Below, piece by piece: positions 1-10,656 of a stretch of DNA of 64,000 nt (position 1 is its first letter; each line of letters begins with the position of its first letter). Made by a program: the position numbers and the translations under genes. The notes under the pieces were generated by a model. The model did not search any database. It was not told where the DNA came from and was given only the letters and a program-made list of their open reading frames with translations. Source of the DNA: Yersinia rochesterensis (GTDB lineage Bacteria; Pseudomonadota; Gammaproteobacteria; Enterobacterales; Enterobacteriaceae); assembly GCF_003600645.1 (NCBI RefSeq), contig NZ_CP032482.1, positions 1,798,001 to 1,862,000 of the forward strand, written 5' to 3'.

Positions 1-1156
1 GGTGATTAAGAACTGCATCCAGTGCTGTTCGCGTTAAAATTAGCGGAGAGTGTCGCAAGATATTCTCCGCTAATGTCAGATAAGATATAACCCGTCGTGA
101 CTTAAGGCTGTTAGCCTGATACCTCAGATGTAACCCTTTATTTTCAGCATGATAGCCAAGTAACCATAATACTGCCGTGCTTAACGTTGCCAGAAGACTT
201 AACACCAGTATACGCCCCGCTGTGCGGCTGTGACTGGCGCGAAGCCCAAAGCCAAAACGTTCACTTTTCTCATCGCGAAAATTCTGCTCTATCTGCATCC
301 TGCGACTGTATAACTTCATGACTTCACGTGGTTTAAACTCCTCTGTACTGCTAAAAATAAGCCACGGTTCTTTTGCTGCGGCGCGTCCGTCCCGCTCCTG
401 CGAATAGCGAGATATCCGGCAACGGGCACGTTTATTCTGCCGCCCTTTGGGTTCCTTTTTATGCAGGTAAAAGTGACCATCACAGCGGGCATATTCTGCA
501 CGTGCGAGTGTCCCCGGCCCCAGATATTCAGGTTGGCCACTGGCCGATAATTCCTGCCGCCTGAACCAGTGCTCACCTTTTTTATCCAGCCGGAGCTGGA
601 TATTGCCTCTGACTCGCCCGATAAAATCCCAACCCAATGATTTAATATGGTGAAACCAGGCATTTTGAAAACCGGCGTCAGTGACGATGAGTACCTTTTT
701 ATCAGGCGCAATAGCGGTGGCGATAGAATTCAGGAACTCTTTTTGTATCAATGCATTCTGTTGGTTATGCGAGGGAACAATTTGGCTCATTAACGGGATG
801 GAACGACCATCACAAATCAGGCTGGCGCGTAAGACGTGGAATGCCTGTGAGGGATAACCACTCCAGTCAACAGCAATAACACACCAGGGAAGTCGGCGCG
901 TAAGTAACGAAGTAATATTACGAAATATCAGAGGGATGTCATGGTGAAGAGCCGTATTACCTAACAGCCGGTCAACCCGTTTTATCTTGTGTTTTACCTG
1001 AGCGGTTCCCGGCAGATGGCGTCCGATACTGGTCAGGGTCAGAGAAGCGCCACGCGTCAATGCAACGGTTGCATCAATCAGGGCATTTTGACGATATTGA
1101 TGAAACGGGGCTAAAGCGCCCCGGAAAAAGTTCTGGCATACTTTACGGGCAGGCAT
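1..1156 (-). CDS. IS4-family (IS10 group) transposase, partial at C-terminus
   Basis: DDE transposase for cut-and-paste movement of the surrounding element. The frame is open from the ATG at 1156 to the window edge, about 385 codons; IS10 transposase is 402 aa, so only a short tail is missing. Visible motifs are the first catalytic Asp in VDWSGYP, the second in VTDAGF, and the IS4-family YREK signature as YSRRMQIEQNFRDEK. Segments such as KHKIKRVDRLLGN and AKEPW also resemble IS10. No frameshift was seen, so the gene may be functional. Nothing in the sequence suggests cargo genes. Confidence 0.85.
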   Translation of the reverse strand, partial: MPARKVCQNFFRGALAPFHQYRQNALIDATVALTRGASLTLTSIGRHLPGTAQVKHKIKRVDRLLGNTALHHDIPLIFRNITSLLTRRLPWCVIAVDWSGYPSQAFHVLRASLICDGRSIPLMSQIVPSHNQQNALIQKEFLNSIATAIAPDKKVLIVTDAGFQNAWFHHIKSLGWDFIGRVRGNIQLRLDKKGEHWFRRQELSASGQPEYLGPGTLARAEYARCDGHFYLHKKEPKGRQNKRARCRISRYSQERDGRAAAKEPWLIFSSTEEFKPREVMKLYSRRMQIEQNFRDEKSERFGFGLRASHSRTAGRILVLSLLATLSTAVLWLLGYHAENKGLHLRYQANSLKSRRVISYLTLAENILRHSPLILTRTALDAVLNH

Positions 1157-1238
1157 AGAGTTGATCTCGCTGAATTGGTTGCACAATCAGTAGATCATAT
1201 TTTCTCTATGCCTGTCCTTTTTTCTGGGGATTCACCAG
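1..1238 (-). mobile_element. IS10-type insertion sequence (IS4 family), cut by the left window edge
   Basis: The element carries one transposase gene on the minus strand. Its outer end is recognisable at 1238: read on the minus strand it begins CTGGTGAATCCCC, one base different from the IS10 terminus CTGATGAATCCCC. The other terminus is outside the window. IS10 makes 9-bp target duplications, so 1239-1247 would be the duplicated site, but the second copy cannot be checked. The insertion lies about 50 bp downstream of the kdoO stop codon and does not break that gene. Confidence 0.85.
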
Positions 1239-1288
1239 CGCATTGTCAGCGGATTTTATGTAGGCAGTATTCAATCGCCAGCAATGTG

Positions 1289-2191
1289 CTATATCAGTGA
1301 CTTTTGCGTTAAAGATTCCAGTATTTTTAGTGGGGATTGTTGGGGGTTCTTCATCCCCTCAACCGGTAACAGGAAAGTTTGTTCCAACATGAATTGCCCG
1401 CCCATCGCCGCGTGAGGCGTTTGATCTGAAAAACAGATCCAGCTACAACCCGCTGGGAAATCAATAGCTTGCTGCAAACCATTTTTTTGGTAATCAGAGT
1501 CTGACTTCATTTTATCGTGCAGTTGAAGCATTAAATGATCGTAATGACTGCGGCGGTGCTTGGTTATCCCGATTTTATGCTGCAACCAACTACTGACAGG
1601 GGAATAACTGTCGAGTTGCGGTAAATAGCGACTGGCTAATTGCGAAAAATCTTCCCCTATACGCCATGAGCGTGGCTCATTATGAGGGTTGATATTGGTG
1701 AAGATTCGGATGATTCGCTCACCATAATTAGGCCGTGAAGGGAAAGCATCCACATGTAAGCGGCTATCATCTTTACGCCAAGATGTTTTATCACGCCAGG
1801 CAGTAACCGGGTGCAAACGTAGGCTATTAGTTGGACTGTGTAGGGCAGAGATATAATCCGGCAGTAATTGATTCACCAGGCTGAGGCAATTCTGATAATA
1901 ACGTTCGAGCAATTGACGGGTTAGTGTCACTTTGCTTTCATCAGTGACGCCGGTTAGTGTCCCCTCCAACGGCTTAAAGCTGATATTTTTACGTTTTACA
2001 TCCACCAAGGCGGGGTCAAGCAGTTGCATTTCCTGTTCACTCAGCTCAAATGCCAAATGAGGCAGAAAAAGCACTTTACCTTGCTCCAGCGCCTCGACGG
2101 CACTGGAGTTTTGCGCGTTATCTTGACCCCAACGGGTATAGGGGAGCGTAAGAATCGATGAATCTGACGCGTTGCTTTGATTATTACTCAT
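1289..2191 (-). CDS. kdoO: Kdo2-lipid A 3-hydroxylase (KdoO)
   Basis: 300-aa protein of the Kdo hydroxylase family, Fe(II)/2-oxoglutarate-dependent enzymes that hydroxylate the outer Kdo sugar of lipopolysaccharide, as described in Yersinia and Burkholderia. The iron-binding facial triad is visible as HVD (His146, Asp148) and a distal His260 in DQTPHAA. There is no signal peptide, in line with action at the cytoplasmic side of the inner membrane. The gene lies 78 bp downstream of the divergently unrelated Lrp-type regulator on the same strand, and an IS element sits just past its stop. Family assignment is strong; substrate is inferred from the family. Confidence 0.85.
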   Translation of the reverse strand: MSNNQSNASDSSILTLPYTRWGQDNAQNSSAVEALEQGKVLFLPHLAFELSEQEMQLLDPALVDVKRKNISFKPLEGTLTGVTDESKVTLTRQLLERYYQNCLSLVNQLLPDYISALHSPTNSLRLHPVTAWRDKTSWRKDDSRLHVDAFPSRPNYGERIIRIFTNINPHNEPRSWRIGEDFSQLASRYLPQLDSYSPVSSWLQHKIGITKHRRSHYDHLMLQLHDKMKSDSDYQKNGLQQAIDFPAGCSWICFSDQTPHAAMGGQFMLEQTFLLPVEGMKNPQQSPLKILESLTQKSLI

Positions 2192-2269
2192 CAGCTATTC
2201 GCTTATATATATTAATTATGTCAAGAATAACTTTTAATTATAGATAAAATGAGGGCTAGGGTACAGATT

Positions 2270-2728
2270 TCAAATTTTACTTTCCTTGATCAACTGCACT
2301 AAGGGTGGAAAGCGTCGTATTATTGGGGATGACTTAACAATTGAGGTCTGAATTTCGGCGTGTTCTGACCAACGGTCAATAATCGTATCCAATTGCTCCA
2401 TTGAATGAATATATAAACGACTAATGAAGCAGTCGTCGCCGGTCACTTTGTCACACTCAACACATTCAGGTGTTTCCTGAATCATTTCTTCAGTTATCCG
2501 TAGCATTCCTGCCCGCGGTTTGACACGTACAATAGCCTGCAAGCTATACCCGAATGCCTGTTGATTCAAATCTAGTGTGTAACTGCGGATAATATGACGT
2601 TCTTCGAGACGTCGTAAACGTTCAGAGGTACTGGGGGAGGAGAGGTTGACTTGTTGTGATAGGTCCTTCAAAGATATCCGTGCATTTTTTGCTAAAATAG
2701 TAATCAATTGCTCATCAATCTTGTCCAT
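2270..2728 (-). CDS. Lrp/AsnC-family transcriptional regulator
   Basis: 152-aa protein with the standard Lrp/AsnC layout: an N-terminal winged helix-turn-helix at about residues 3-60 (LKDLSQQVNLSSPSTSERLRRLEE) and a C-terminal RAM/AsnC ligand-binding and oligomerisation domain (about 65-145) with the VTGDDCF segment typical of the effector site. Such proteins bind DNA as octamers and respond to amino acids. It is the upstream neighbour of kdoO on the same strand with a 78-bp gap, so co-transcription is possible, but its targets cannot be read from sequence. It is not Lrp itself, which is longer and differs in sequence. Confidence 0.85.
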   Translation of the reverse strand: MDKIDEQLITILAKNARISLKDLSQQVNLSSPSTSERLRRLEERHIIRSYTLDLNQQAFGYSLQAIVRVKPRAGMLRITEEMIQETPECVECDKVTGDDCFISRLYIHSMEQLDTIIDRWSEHAEIQTSIVKSSPIIRRFPPLVQLIKESKI

Positions 2729-3049
2729 GCCTATCCACCTTTTATGATTCGAAACAATAGGATCATTATAGGTGTCATTTTAATATGTTCGCGGAATTTT
2801 CCTAATAAATATAATGAGTTTGATGAGAAAAAGGAGTGTTTGTTCGTGTTAGTCGCATCAACAAAGGCTTGGACAATATTGCCTATTGAAGCAGTAGTGC
2901 TCGCCGCCACTGATTTGTCTTTGAGAAAGTAGATTTGATACACAAAAGTATATCCTCTACCGGGGTCGGCAGTGGGCAAAGCCATGTTAGATCGTCGTGA
3001 TTAATACCGGATAGCCGAGGTACTGGCCAACGATGCAGTTTGATTCGGC
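2729..3049. other. Intergenic stretch between the Lrp-type regulator and ylaC
   Basis: About 320 bp with no convincing gene. An 84-codon reading frame on the minus strand (2731-2985) abuts the regulator but has no ribosome binding site and no recognisable domain. A 74-codon frame on the plus strand overlaps it. I treat both as chance frames. Promoter elements for the regulator presumably lie here but none is close to consensus. Confidence 0.5.
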
Positions 3050-3535
3050 TCATTGGTACGCATAGATTTTTTTTTGCAAATAGGCTAAGTCATAGACATC
3101 ATAAAAGTCTATTTCACCTTTATTACTAATAATATGTTTAAAGCGGATTTTAAAATAATCGCTGATATCCTTGCTATTTAATATTTCATCAATTGCCTGC
3201 GTTGATAGCGCACGGCTAAAGAACCATTCACCGTTATAGCAAACGCGTAAATCAAGAATACCAATATCGTCGAATTTAAATACGGGTTTGATTTCCATCA
3301 TGAGAACAGCAGACATCAAGGCAAAGAAAACAGTGAAGGCAATCATATAACCCGTGCCAAAGTAGGGCGTTAAGTACATTAAAATTAAGACAAAAAAGTA
3401 TGATATTAGCATCGCAAGGCAAAGGTAGGGGTGCTTGTAGACAAAATCTCTGTTAAATTTTAATCGACCATCTCTTTTTTCTTTCTGATTTATTCTTGCG
3501 ATGTCGTCGGTTAATATTTTTTTAATTATGTCCAT
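3050..3535 (-). CDS. ylaC: YlaC family inner-membrane protein
   Basis: 161-aa membrane protein of unknown function. It matches E. coli YlaC (156 aa) in layout and key strings: a short charged N-terminus with EKRD and KHP, two adjacent hydrophobic segments (about residues 36-58 and 62-84), then the conserved DLRVCYNGEWF block and a C-terminal cytoplasmic part containing KGEIDFYDVYDLA. The local sequence is AT-rich and the gene is transcribed alone. No enzymatic motif is visible. Confidence 0.85.
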   Translation of the reverse strand: MDIIKKILTDDIARINQKEKRDGRLKFNRDFVYKHPYLCLAMLISYFFVLILMYLTPYFGTGYMIAFTVFFALMSAVLMMEIKPVFKFDDIGILDLRVCYNGEWFFSRALSTQAIDEILNSKDISDYFKIRFKHIISNKGEIDFYDVYDLAYLQKKIYAYQ

Positions 3536-3753
3536 AATGATGACCTTGTAATTAATAACTAATAAAGTTAAACCATAATGGTTTGTTATATTTTAACATG
3601 AAAAGTTAAATTTAATGTATATCAGTTTAAGGAATTAGTTAGCAAAACTGTTATAGTTAAATAGGCAATTGAGTAGATATATTATTCATTCATCAGATGA
3701 AAACAATCGTTTTTTCTGAAATTTCACCTGATGAAATTTCATAGTGAAGCTAA
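3536..3753. other. AT-rich intergenic region upstream of ylaC
   Basis: 218 bp between the 3' end of the quinone oxidoreductase gene and the start of ylaC. It contains a short inverted repeat made of TTTCACCTGATGAAA (about 3720-3734) flanked by related ATTTCA/TGAAAT strings that could fold as a weak terminator for the oxidoreductase. I see no gene. Confidence 0.35.
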
Positions 3754-4782
3754 TTATAGCGCTGAACAGCCATCAGTGGTCAGGACAATTTTACCGATAT
3801 GCGTGCTGCTTTCCATTAATTCATGGGCTTTAGCGGCTTCTTTCAGTGGAAATGTCTTAAATATCAGTGGTTTTACTTGACCATTACACAGCAATGGCCA
3901 AACGTGTTGCTCCAGTTCTTTAGCGATGAGCGCTTTTTCTGCCACAGTACGCGAGCGCAATGTGGATCCTGTGTGTGTTAGACGTTTTAGCAACATTAGC
4001 ATCAAATTCAAGTCCTTGGCATTCCCATTTTGAGTGCCAATCTGCACGATGCGACCATTCATTGCGGCAGCTTCATAATTACGTGCGACATAATCACCAG
4101 CAATTAAATCGACAATAACATCGACACCTTTCCCTGCGGTGACTCGTTTAGCCTCGGCAACAAAATCGTCAGTGTGATAATTAATAGCAATATCTGCACC
4201 TAGTGCCAAACACGCCTGACGTTTCTCTTCTGACCCCACAGTGACGATAACTATTTTTGCGCCAAATGCTTTGCTCAACATTATTGCTGTAGTCCCAATA
4301 CCTGAAGAGCCACCGTGAATTAAGACAGTTTCACCAGCGGTAAAATGATCCCGTTGGAAGAGGTTAGTCCATACGGTAAAGAAAGTTTCGGGTAACGCTG
4401 CCGCTTCAATTTCAGTGAGGTTAGGTGGAATAGGTAAAGCATTGGTTTCATGTATTACGCAATATTGGGCATAACCACCACCCGCGATTAACCCACACAC
4501 TTTGTCTCCAATTTTAAATCGTGAGACATCAGCCGCAACCGCAACCACAACACCTGCGACCTCTAATCCTGGAATATCGGAGGCGCCCGCTGGTGGTGCA
4601 TATTGTCCACGGCGTTGCATGACATCAGGGCGGTTAACTCCGGCAGCTGAAATCTTAACCAGTATTTCACCTGCAGCTGGCATAGGTGTCGGGCGATCGA
4701 CGGGGACTAAGACTTTAGGGCCACCAGGTTGAGTAATCTCGATCGTGACCATGTTCGTTGGGAGATTAGTTAACAATGTCAT
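3754..4782 (-). CDS. NAD(P)H-dependent quinone oxidoreductase (zinc-less MDR family, PIG3-like)
   Basis: 342-aa medium-chain dehydrogenase/reductase that would reduce quinones with NAD(P)H in the cytoplasm. The catalytic GroES-like part covers about residues 15-135, with VNRPDVMQRRGQY characteristic of the PIG3-type quinone reductase group. The Rossmann cofactor part follows with the glycine-rich stretch VLIHGGSSGIGTTAI. The Cys/His zinc ligands of alcohol dehydrogenases are absent. The ATG at 4782 is preceded by GAGGAA. The gene is monocistronic, with a terminator between it and the lac genes upstream. Physiological substrate unknown. Confidence 0.85.
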   Translation of the reverse strand: MTLLTNLPTNMVTIEITQPGGPKVLVPVDRPTPMPAAGEILVKISAAGVNRPDVMQRRGQYAPPAGASDIPGLEVAGVVVAVAADVSRFKIGDKVCGLIAGGGYAQYCVIHETNALPIPPNLTEIEAAALPETFFTVWTNLFQRDHFTAGETVLIHGGSSGIGTTAIMLSKAFGAKIVIVTVGSEEKRQACLALGADIAINYHTDDFVAEAKRVTAGKGVDVIVDLIAGDYVARNYEAAAMNGRIVQIGTQNGNAKDLNLMLMLLKRLTHTGSTLRSRTVAEKALIAKELEQHVWPLLCNGQVKPLIFKTFPLKEAAKAHELMESSTHIGKIVLTTDGCSAL

Positions 4783-4937
4783 AATATTCCTCTTGTAACA
4801 TGAAGATACTGAGTCAGAAGCTATGCCTATGATTGAGTGATTATCTTAGCCCCGTAACGTAAATAATTCATGGAATGAATGTGCTTAACTTATGACACAT
4901 ATGCAAAAGACAAAATCATCAAAGGGGAGCAGAAGAT

Positions 4938-4963
4938 AAAAAAGCGCCCAATAGGGTGGGCGC
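4938..4963 (-). terminator. Rho-independent terminator downstream of lacZ
   Basis: A 7-bp GC-rich stem (GCGCCCA / TGGGCGC) with a 6-nt loop is followed, reading the minus strand, by a run of six T residues at 4943-4938. It lies about 170 bp past the lacZ stop and before the quinone oxidoreductase start, so it closes the lac transcript. Confidence 0.8.
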
Positions 4964-4986
4964 ATAAATTTACAAAGGAGTACTAC

Positions 4987-5022
4987 ATGTATGACTCATT
5001 GCATGGCAATAATCGGGACTAA
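4987..5022 (+). CDS. Possible 11-residue peptide ORF with strong ribosome binding site
   Basis: ATG-initiated ORF of 11 codons (MYDSLHGNNRD) and a TAA stop. An AAAGGAG Shine-Dalgarno sequence sits 6 nt upstream, better than that of most full genes here. It lies antisense to the 3' trailer of lacZ and just past the terminator hairpin. No promoter close to consensus was found, and I recognise no homologue. It could equally be a chance combination. Confidence 0.25.
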   Translation: MYDSLHGNNRD

Positions 5023-5130
5023 GAGATGTTTGGAACATAATGATATTAGTGGTGTTTCTCTTGGTTCTATATAGGTATTAATCCGAAATTATGCATTAAC
5101 CCAGTGAAAATATCAGCTTCTCGTCTCCTG

Positions 5131-8322
<3,192 letters not shown>

Positions 8323-8346
8323 TTAGCACTACTTTGAACAGTAATT

Positions 8347-8367
8347 AAATGTTATGCGGTCACAATT
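8347..8367 (-). promoter_or_regulatory. lac operator, close to E. coli lac O1
   Basis: Read on the minus strand, this 21-bp site starts AATTGTGACCGC and ends ATAACATTT. It matches 18 of 21 positions of the E. coli primary lac operator O1. It sits 61-81 bp upstream of the lacZ ATG, between lacI and lacZ. The LacI encoded next to it has the same YQTVSRV recognition helix as E. coli LacI. The match is read directly; repression here is inferred. A half-site TCACA for CRP lies about 50 bp further upstream, with no good second half. Confidence 0.85.
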
Positions 8368-8441
8368 TTGATGCGTTCAAGATGAATTCAGCCGAAAGTA
8401 AAGTAAATAGCTGTGAGTTAAATAGTCGAGAACGATCGCAT

Positions 8442-9476
8442 TTATTCGTTTTTGTACCGTGCAGGATTAAAAGAGGCTGTAGTCTGGCGTATTATCAGTT
8501 CAGTCTCTAATGACAACGATTGAGAGGGCGGCTCAATCGTATGGTGTAGCCTGACTATCAGTCGGGAAACACTTTCTTCCCCTAATAATCTGAAGTTTTG
8601 TCTTATGGTGGTCAGTGGAGGCTGGAAATAGGCGCTGTCCGCAGTATCGTCATAACCAATGACAGAGACCTCTTTCGGCACCTCGATATTGTATTCGTGC
8701 AGAGCGCGCAGTACGCCTAGCGCCATTTGGTCATTAGCGACCAGGATGGCGCTAAATGGAGTATTACCGGCGATAAGCTTCTGTGTCGCCTGATAACCAC
8801 TTTGTGCATTCCATTCTCCGTGATAAACCGCTTGTGGTGAAAGTGAGGCGTTATTCAATGCCTGCAACCACCCCTGGTGGCGCAATTGGGCTGAAATAGC
8901 ATCTTTGGGGCCGGAGATAAGCACTATTTGCTGATGGCCCAATGCGATGATGTAGTTTGCACCCTGAATTGCGCCTACTTTGGGATCAAATAAGACGCTG
9001 AAAGCCCCAGAACGGGGGTCAACATCAAGAAAAAGAACCGGCGTATCTGCACATTGTTCAGTAATTTCATGACTGCGTTTTGTCTTCAAAGGAACATTGA
9101 CTAAAATCCCATCAACTCGTTGAGCCAGTAACTCGTTTATAGCTTGTTGGCAGGCATGTTCACTATGGTCATCGACCATGGCAATGACCACGTTATACCC
9201 CAGTTGGCGGGCTTTTCTTTTTATTGCGGCAGCTATTTGCGAAGGAGCATGTAAAGAAAGGTCAGAGGTCGCTAGCCCGAGAGTCAGGCTATGCTTGCCT
9301 GCTAATTGCTGTGCTACCCGGTTAGGAATATAGTTCAGCTCAGCTATAGCCAATTCAACTTTATTCCGGGTTTTTAGCGAGACATGAGGGGCTTGGTTTA
9401 AAACACGGGATACCGTTTGATAAGAAACACCCGCCTGGCGTGCGACATCATCTAAAGTGGCAGACTTGTGCTTCAT
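8442..9476 (-). CDS. lacI: Lac repressor (LacI)
   Basis: 344-aa LacI/GalR-family repressor and a close relative of E. coli LacI. The N-terminal helix-turn-helix holds LDDVARQAGVSYQTVSRV, identical to E. coli in the recognition helix. The hinge contains LNYIPNRVAQQLAGK. The periplasmic-binding-protein-like core includes APSQIAAAIK, LVANDQMALGVLRA and IGYDDTADS. It ends about where the E. coli core ends and lacks the C-terminal Leu-rich tetramerisation helix, so a dimer is expected. Start ATG at 9476. It is upstream of and parallel to lacZ, with the operator in the 155-bp gap. The inducer is presumably an allolactose-like sugar. Confidence 0.92.
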   Translation of the reverse strand: MKHKSATLDDVARQAGVSYQTVSRVLNQAPHVSLKTRNKVELAIAELNYIPNRVAQQLAGKHSLTLGLATSDLSLHAPSQIAAAIKRKARQLGYNVVIAMVDDHSEHACQQAINELLAQRVDGILVNVPLKTKRSHEITEQCADTPVLFLDVDPRSGAFSVLFDPKVGAIQGANYIIALGHQQIVLISGPKDAISAQLRHQGWLQALNNASLSPQAVYHGEWNAQSGYQATQKLIAGNTPFSAILVANDQMALGVLRALHEYNIEVPKEVSVIGYDDTADSAYFQPPLTTIRQNFRLLGEESVSRLIVRLHHTIEPPSQSLSLETELIIRQTTASFNPARYKNE

Positions 9477-9860
9477 GTATTTCTCTCAAAAATAGGTGAG
9501 TGTTTATGATAGCAAATTCAAGGGATAAACTTTCAGCCCAAGTAACAAACATGATTAAAACAAAGCATCAAGAGTATAATAAATAGCTTTTTTGGTCTTA
9601 TTTTAGTCATGCACACAAGAATCTTCCGCTTGCTTGCTAAAAAGAGTTGCTATTAAAAGCCGGTCATGAGTTAATGCGTCTCGGCCTGTGGTACAGACCT
9701 ATTTATGCACGACATCTTGAGTAAAGTGGTTCATATTTAAAGCGTTATCGTTGATAGCTCTTCACTGACGAATTTCCTTCATAGTGCCTCCATAAGTAAC
9801 GACTGATAACCGGCTATAACACGCCCATGGTGGCAAAATTTTTTAATAAAGGAAATACAC
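9477..9860. other. Divergent intergenic region with probable long cold-shock leader
   Basis: 384 bp between lacI (minus) and the cold-shock gene (plus). Cold-shock genes of this family commonly have long structured 5' leaders, and the bases before 9861 could serve as one. A 15-codon frame (9609-9656) starting MHTRIFRLLAK lacks a ribosome binding site and was not called. I see no clear promoter match. Confidence 0.4.
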
Positions 9861-10073
9861 ATGTCTAACATGATGAAAGGTCAAGTAAAGTGGTTCAACG
9901 AGTCTAAAGGCTTCGGTTTCATCACTCCAGCTGATGGCAGCAAAGACGTGTTCGTGCACTTCTCTGCAATCCAAGATCAAGGCTTCAAGACCCTGGCTGA
10001 AGGCCAGAATGTACAGTTCTCTATCGAGAACGGTGCTAAAGGTCCGTCTGCAGCAAACGTAACTGCAATCTAA
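9861..10073 (+). CDS. Cold-shock-like RNA chaperone (CspC/CspE type)
   Basis: 70-aa single cold-shock-domain protein that binds single-stranded RNA and melts secondary structure. RNP1 (KGFGFIT) and RNP2 (VFVHFSAI) motifs are intact. The body [20 protein letters not shown] is CspC/CspE-like, and the VTAI ending resembles E. coli CspC. The two-residue-longer N-terminus (MSNMMKG) is closer to other Yersinia Csp paralogues, so I give no symbol. An AAAGGA sequence precedes the ATG, and a strong terminator follows 20 bp after the stop, so it is monocistronic. Confidence 0.9.
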   Translation: MSNMMKGQVKWFNESKGFGFITPADGSKDVFVHFSAIQDQGFKTLAEGQNVQFSIENGAKGPSAANVTAI

Positions 10074-10093
10074 TTGGCCTTTGGCTGATTATA

Positions 10094-10119
10094 AAAAAAC
10101 CCGCTAAGGCGGGTTTTTT
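10094..10119 (+). terminator. Rho-independent terminator of the cold-shock gene
   Basis: Five-bp GC stem (CCCGC / GCGGG) with a TAAG loop, flanked by six A upstream and six T downstream, which extends the stem to 11 bp. It can act in both directions. Confidence 0.9.
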
Positions 10120-10331
10120 ACTTTCTAGTATGAAGCAAACTGCCTTATTCACTCTTACTTTCCTCCCGCCTGCTGATTTCTTCTACATACTCTCGGTACG
10201 AACATCGTCCACTCTCATTTTTCTGCTTAAATATATTCATCAAAAGCATACACTTGATTGTGCGTAAACCTTATCATTCTCACCTAATTTTGTACTACAC
10301 TAGCAGCATTGACTTAATCAAAGGTAATATC

Positions 10332-10523
10332 ATGAAAGTAAATGATCGGGTGACAGTAAAAACCGATGGTGGCCCACGCCGTGAGGGGGTTGTTTTAGAG
10401 GTGGAACAGTTCAGCGAGGGTGTTATGTATCTGGTTTCACTGGAAGATTACCCCGCAGGTGTTTGGTTCTTTAATGAAATTGATAGCCATGATGGCACCT
10501 TTGTTGAGCCACTTCATCAATAG
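10332..10523 (+). CDS. dsrB: DsrB family small protein
   Basis: 63-aa soluble protein of unknown function. It is nearly identical along its length to E. coli DsrB (62 aa; [14 protein letters not shown]..., then [20 protein letters not shown]). I start it at the ATG at 10332, which matches the E. coli start and has AAGGT upstream; a longer frame beginning at 10254 adds residues with no counterpart. In E. coli the gene is linked to the DsrA/rpoS regulatory region. Here it lies between the cold-shock gene and a convergent chemoreceptor. Confidence 0.9.
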   Translation: MKVNDRVTVKTDGGPRREGVVLEVEQFSEGVMYLVSLEDYPAGVWFFNEIDSHDGTFVEPLHQ

Positions 10524-10565
10524 CGTTTGCAACCATTTTATCTGCCTGACGCACAGTAAGTGACA

Positions 10566-10604
10566 ATAAAAAACCGGAGGAAGGTGAGAGCCTTACCTCC
10601 GGTT
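10566..10604 (-). terminator. Rho-independent terminator of the chemoreceptor gene
   Basis: A long hairpin: nine-bp outer stem AACCGGAGG / CCTCCGGTT, continued by AAGG / CCTT across a single bulged A. Read on the minus strand it is followed by TTTTTT. It terminates the minus-strand chemoreceptor gene and separates it from convergent dsrB. Confidence 0.85.
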
Positions 10605-10656
10605 ATGCTATCAGCTTTTGCAATCATAGCTCGGCTGAATTGTCGTTAGCGATAAC

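Noticed and set aside
316..711. 131-codon minus-strand frame inside the IS element
   Set aside because: It is out of frame with the transposase, which is open through the same region with all catalytic motifs.
2731..2985. 84-codon minus-strand frame next to the Lrp-type regulator
   Set aside because: No ribosome binding site, no recognisable domain, and it overlaps another open frame on the opposite strand.
9609..9656. 15-codon frame upstream of the cold-shock gene, considered as a yobF-like leader ORF
   Set aside because: No Shine-Dalgarno and no similarity to YobF.
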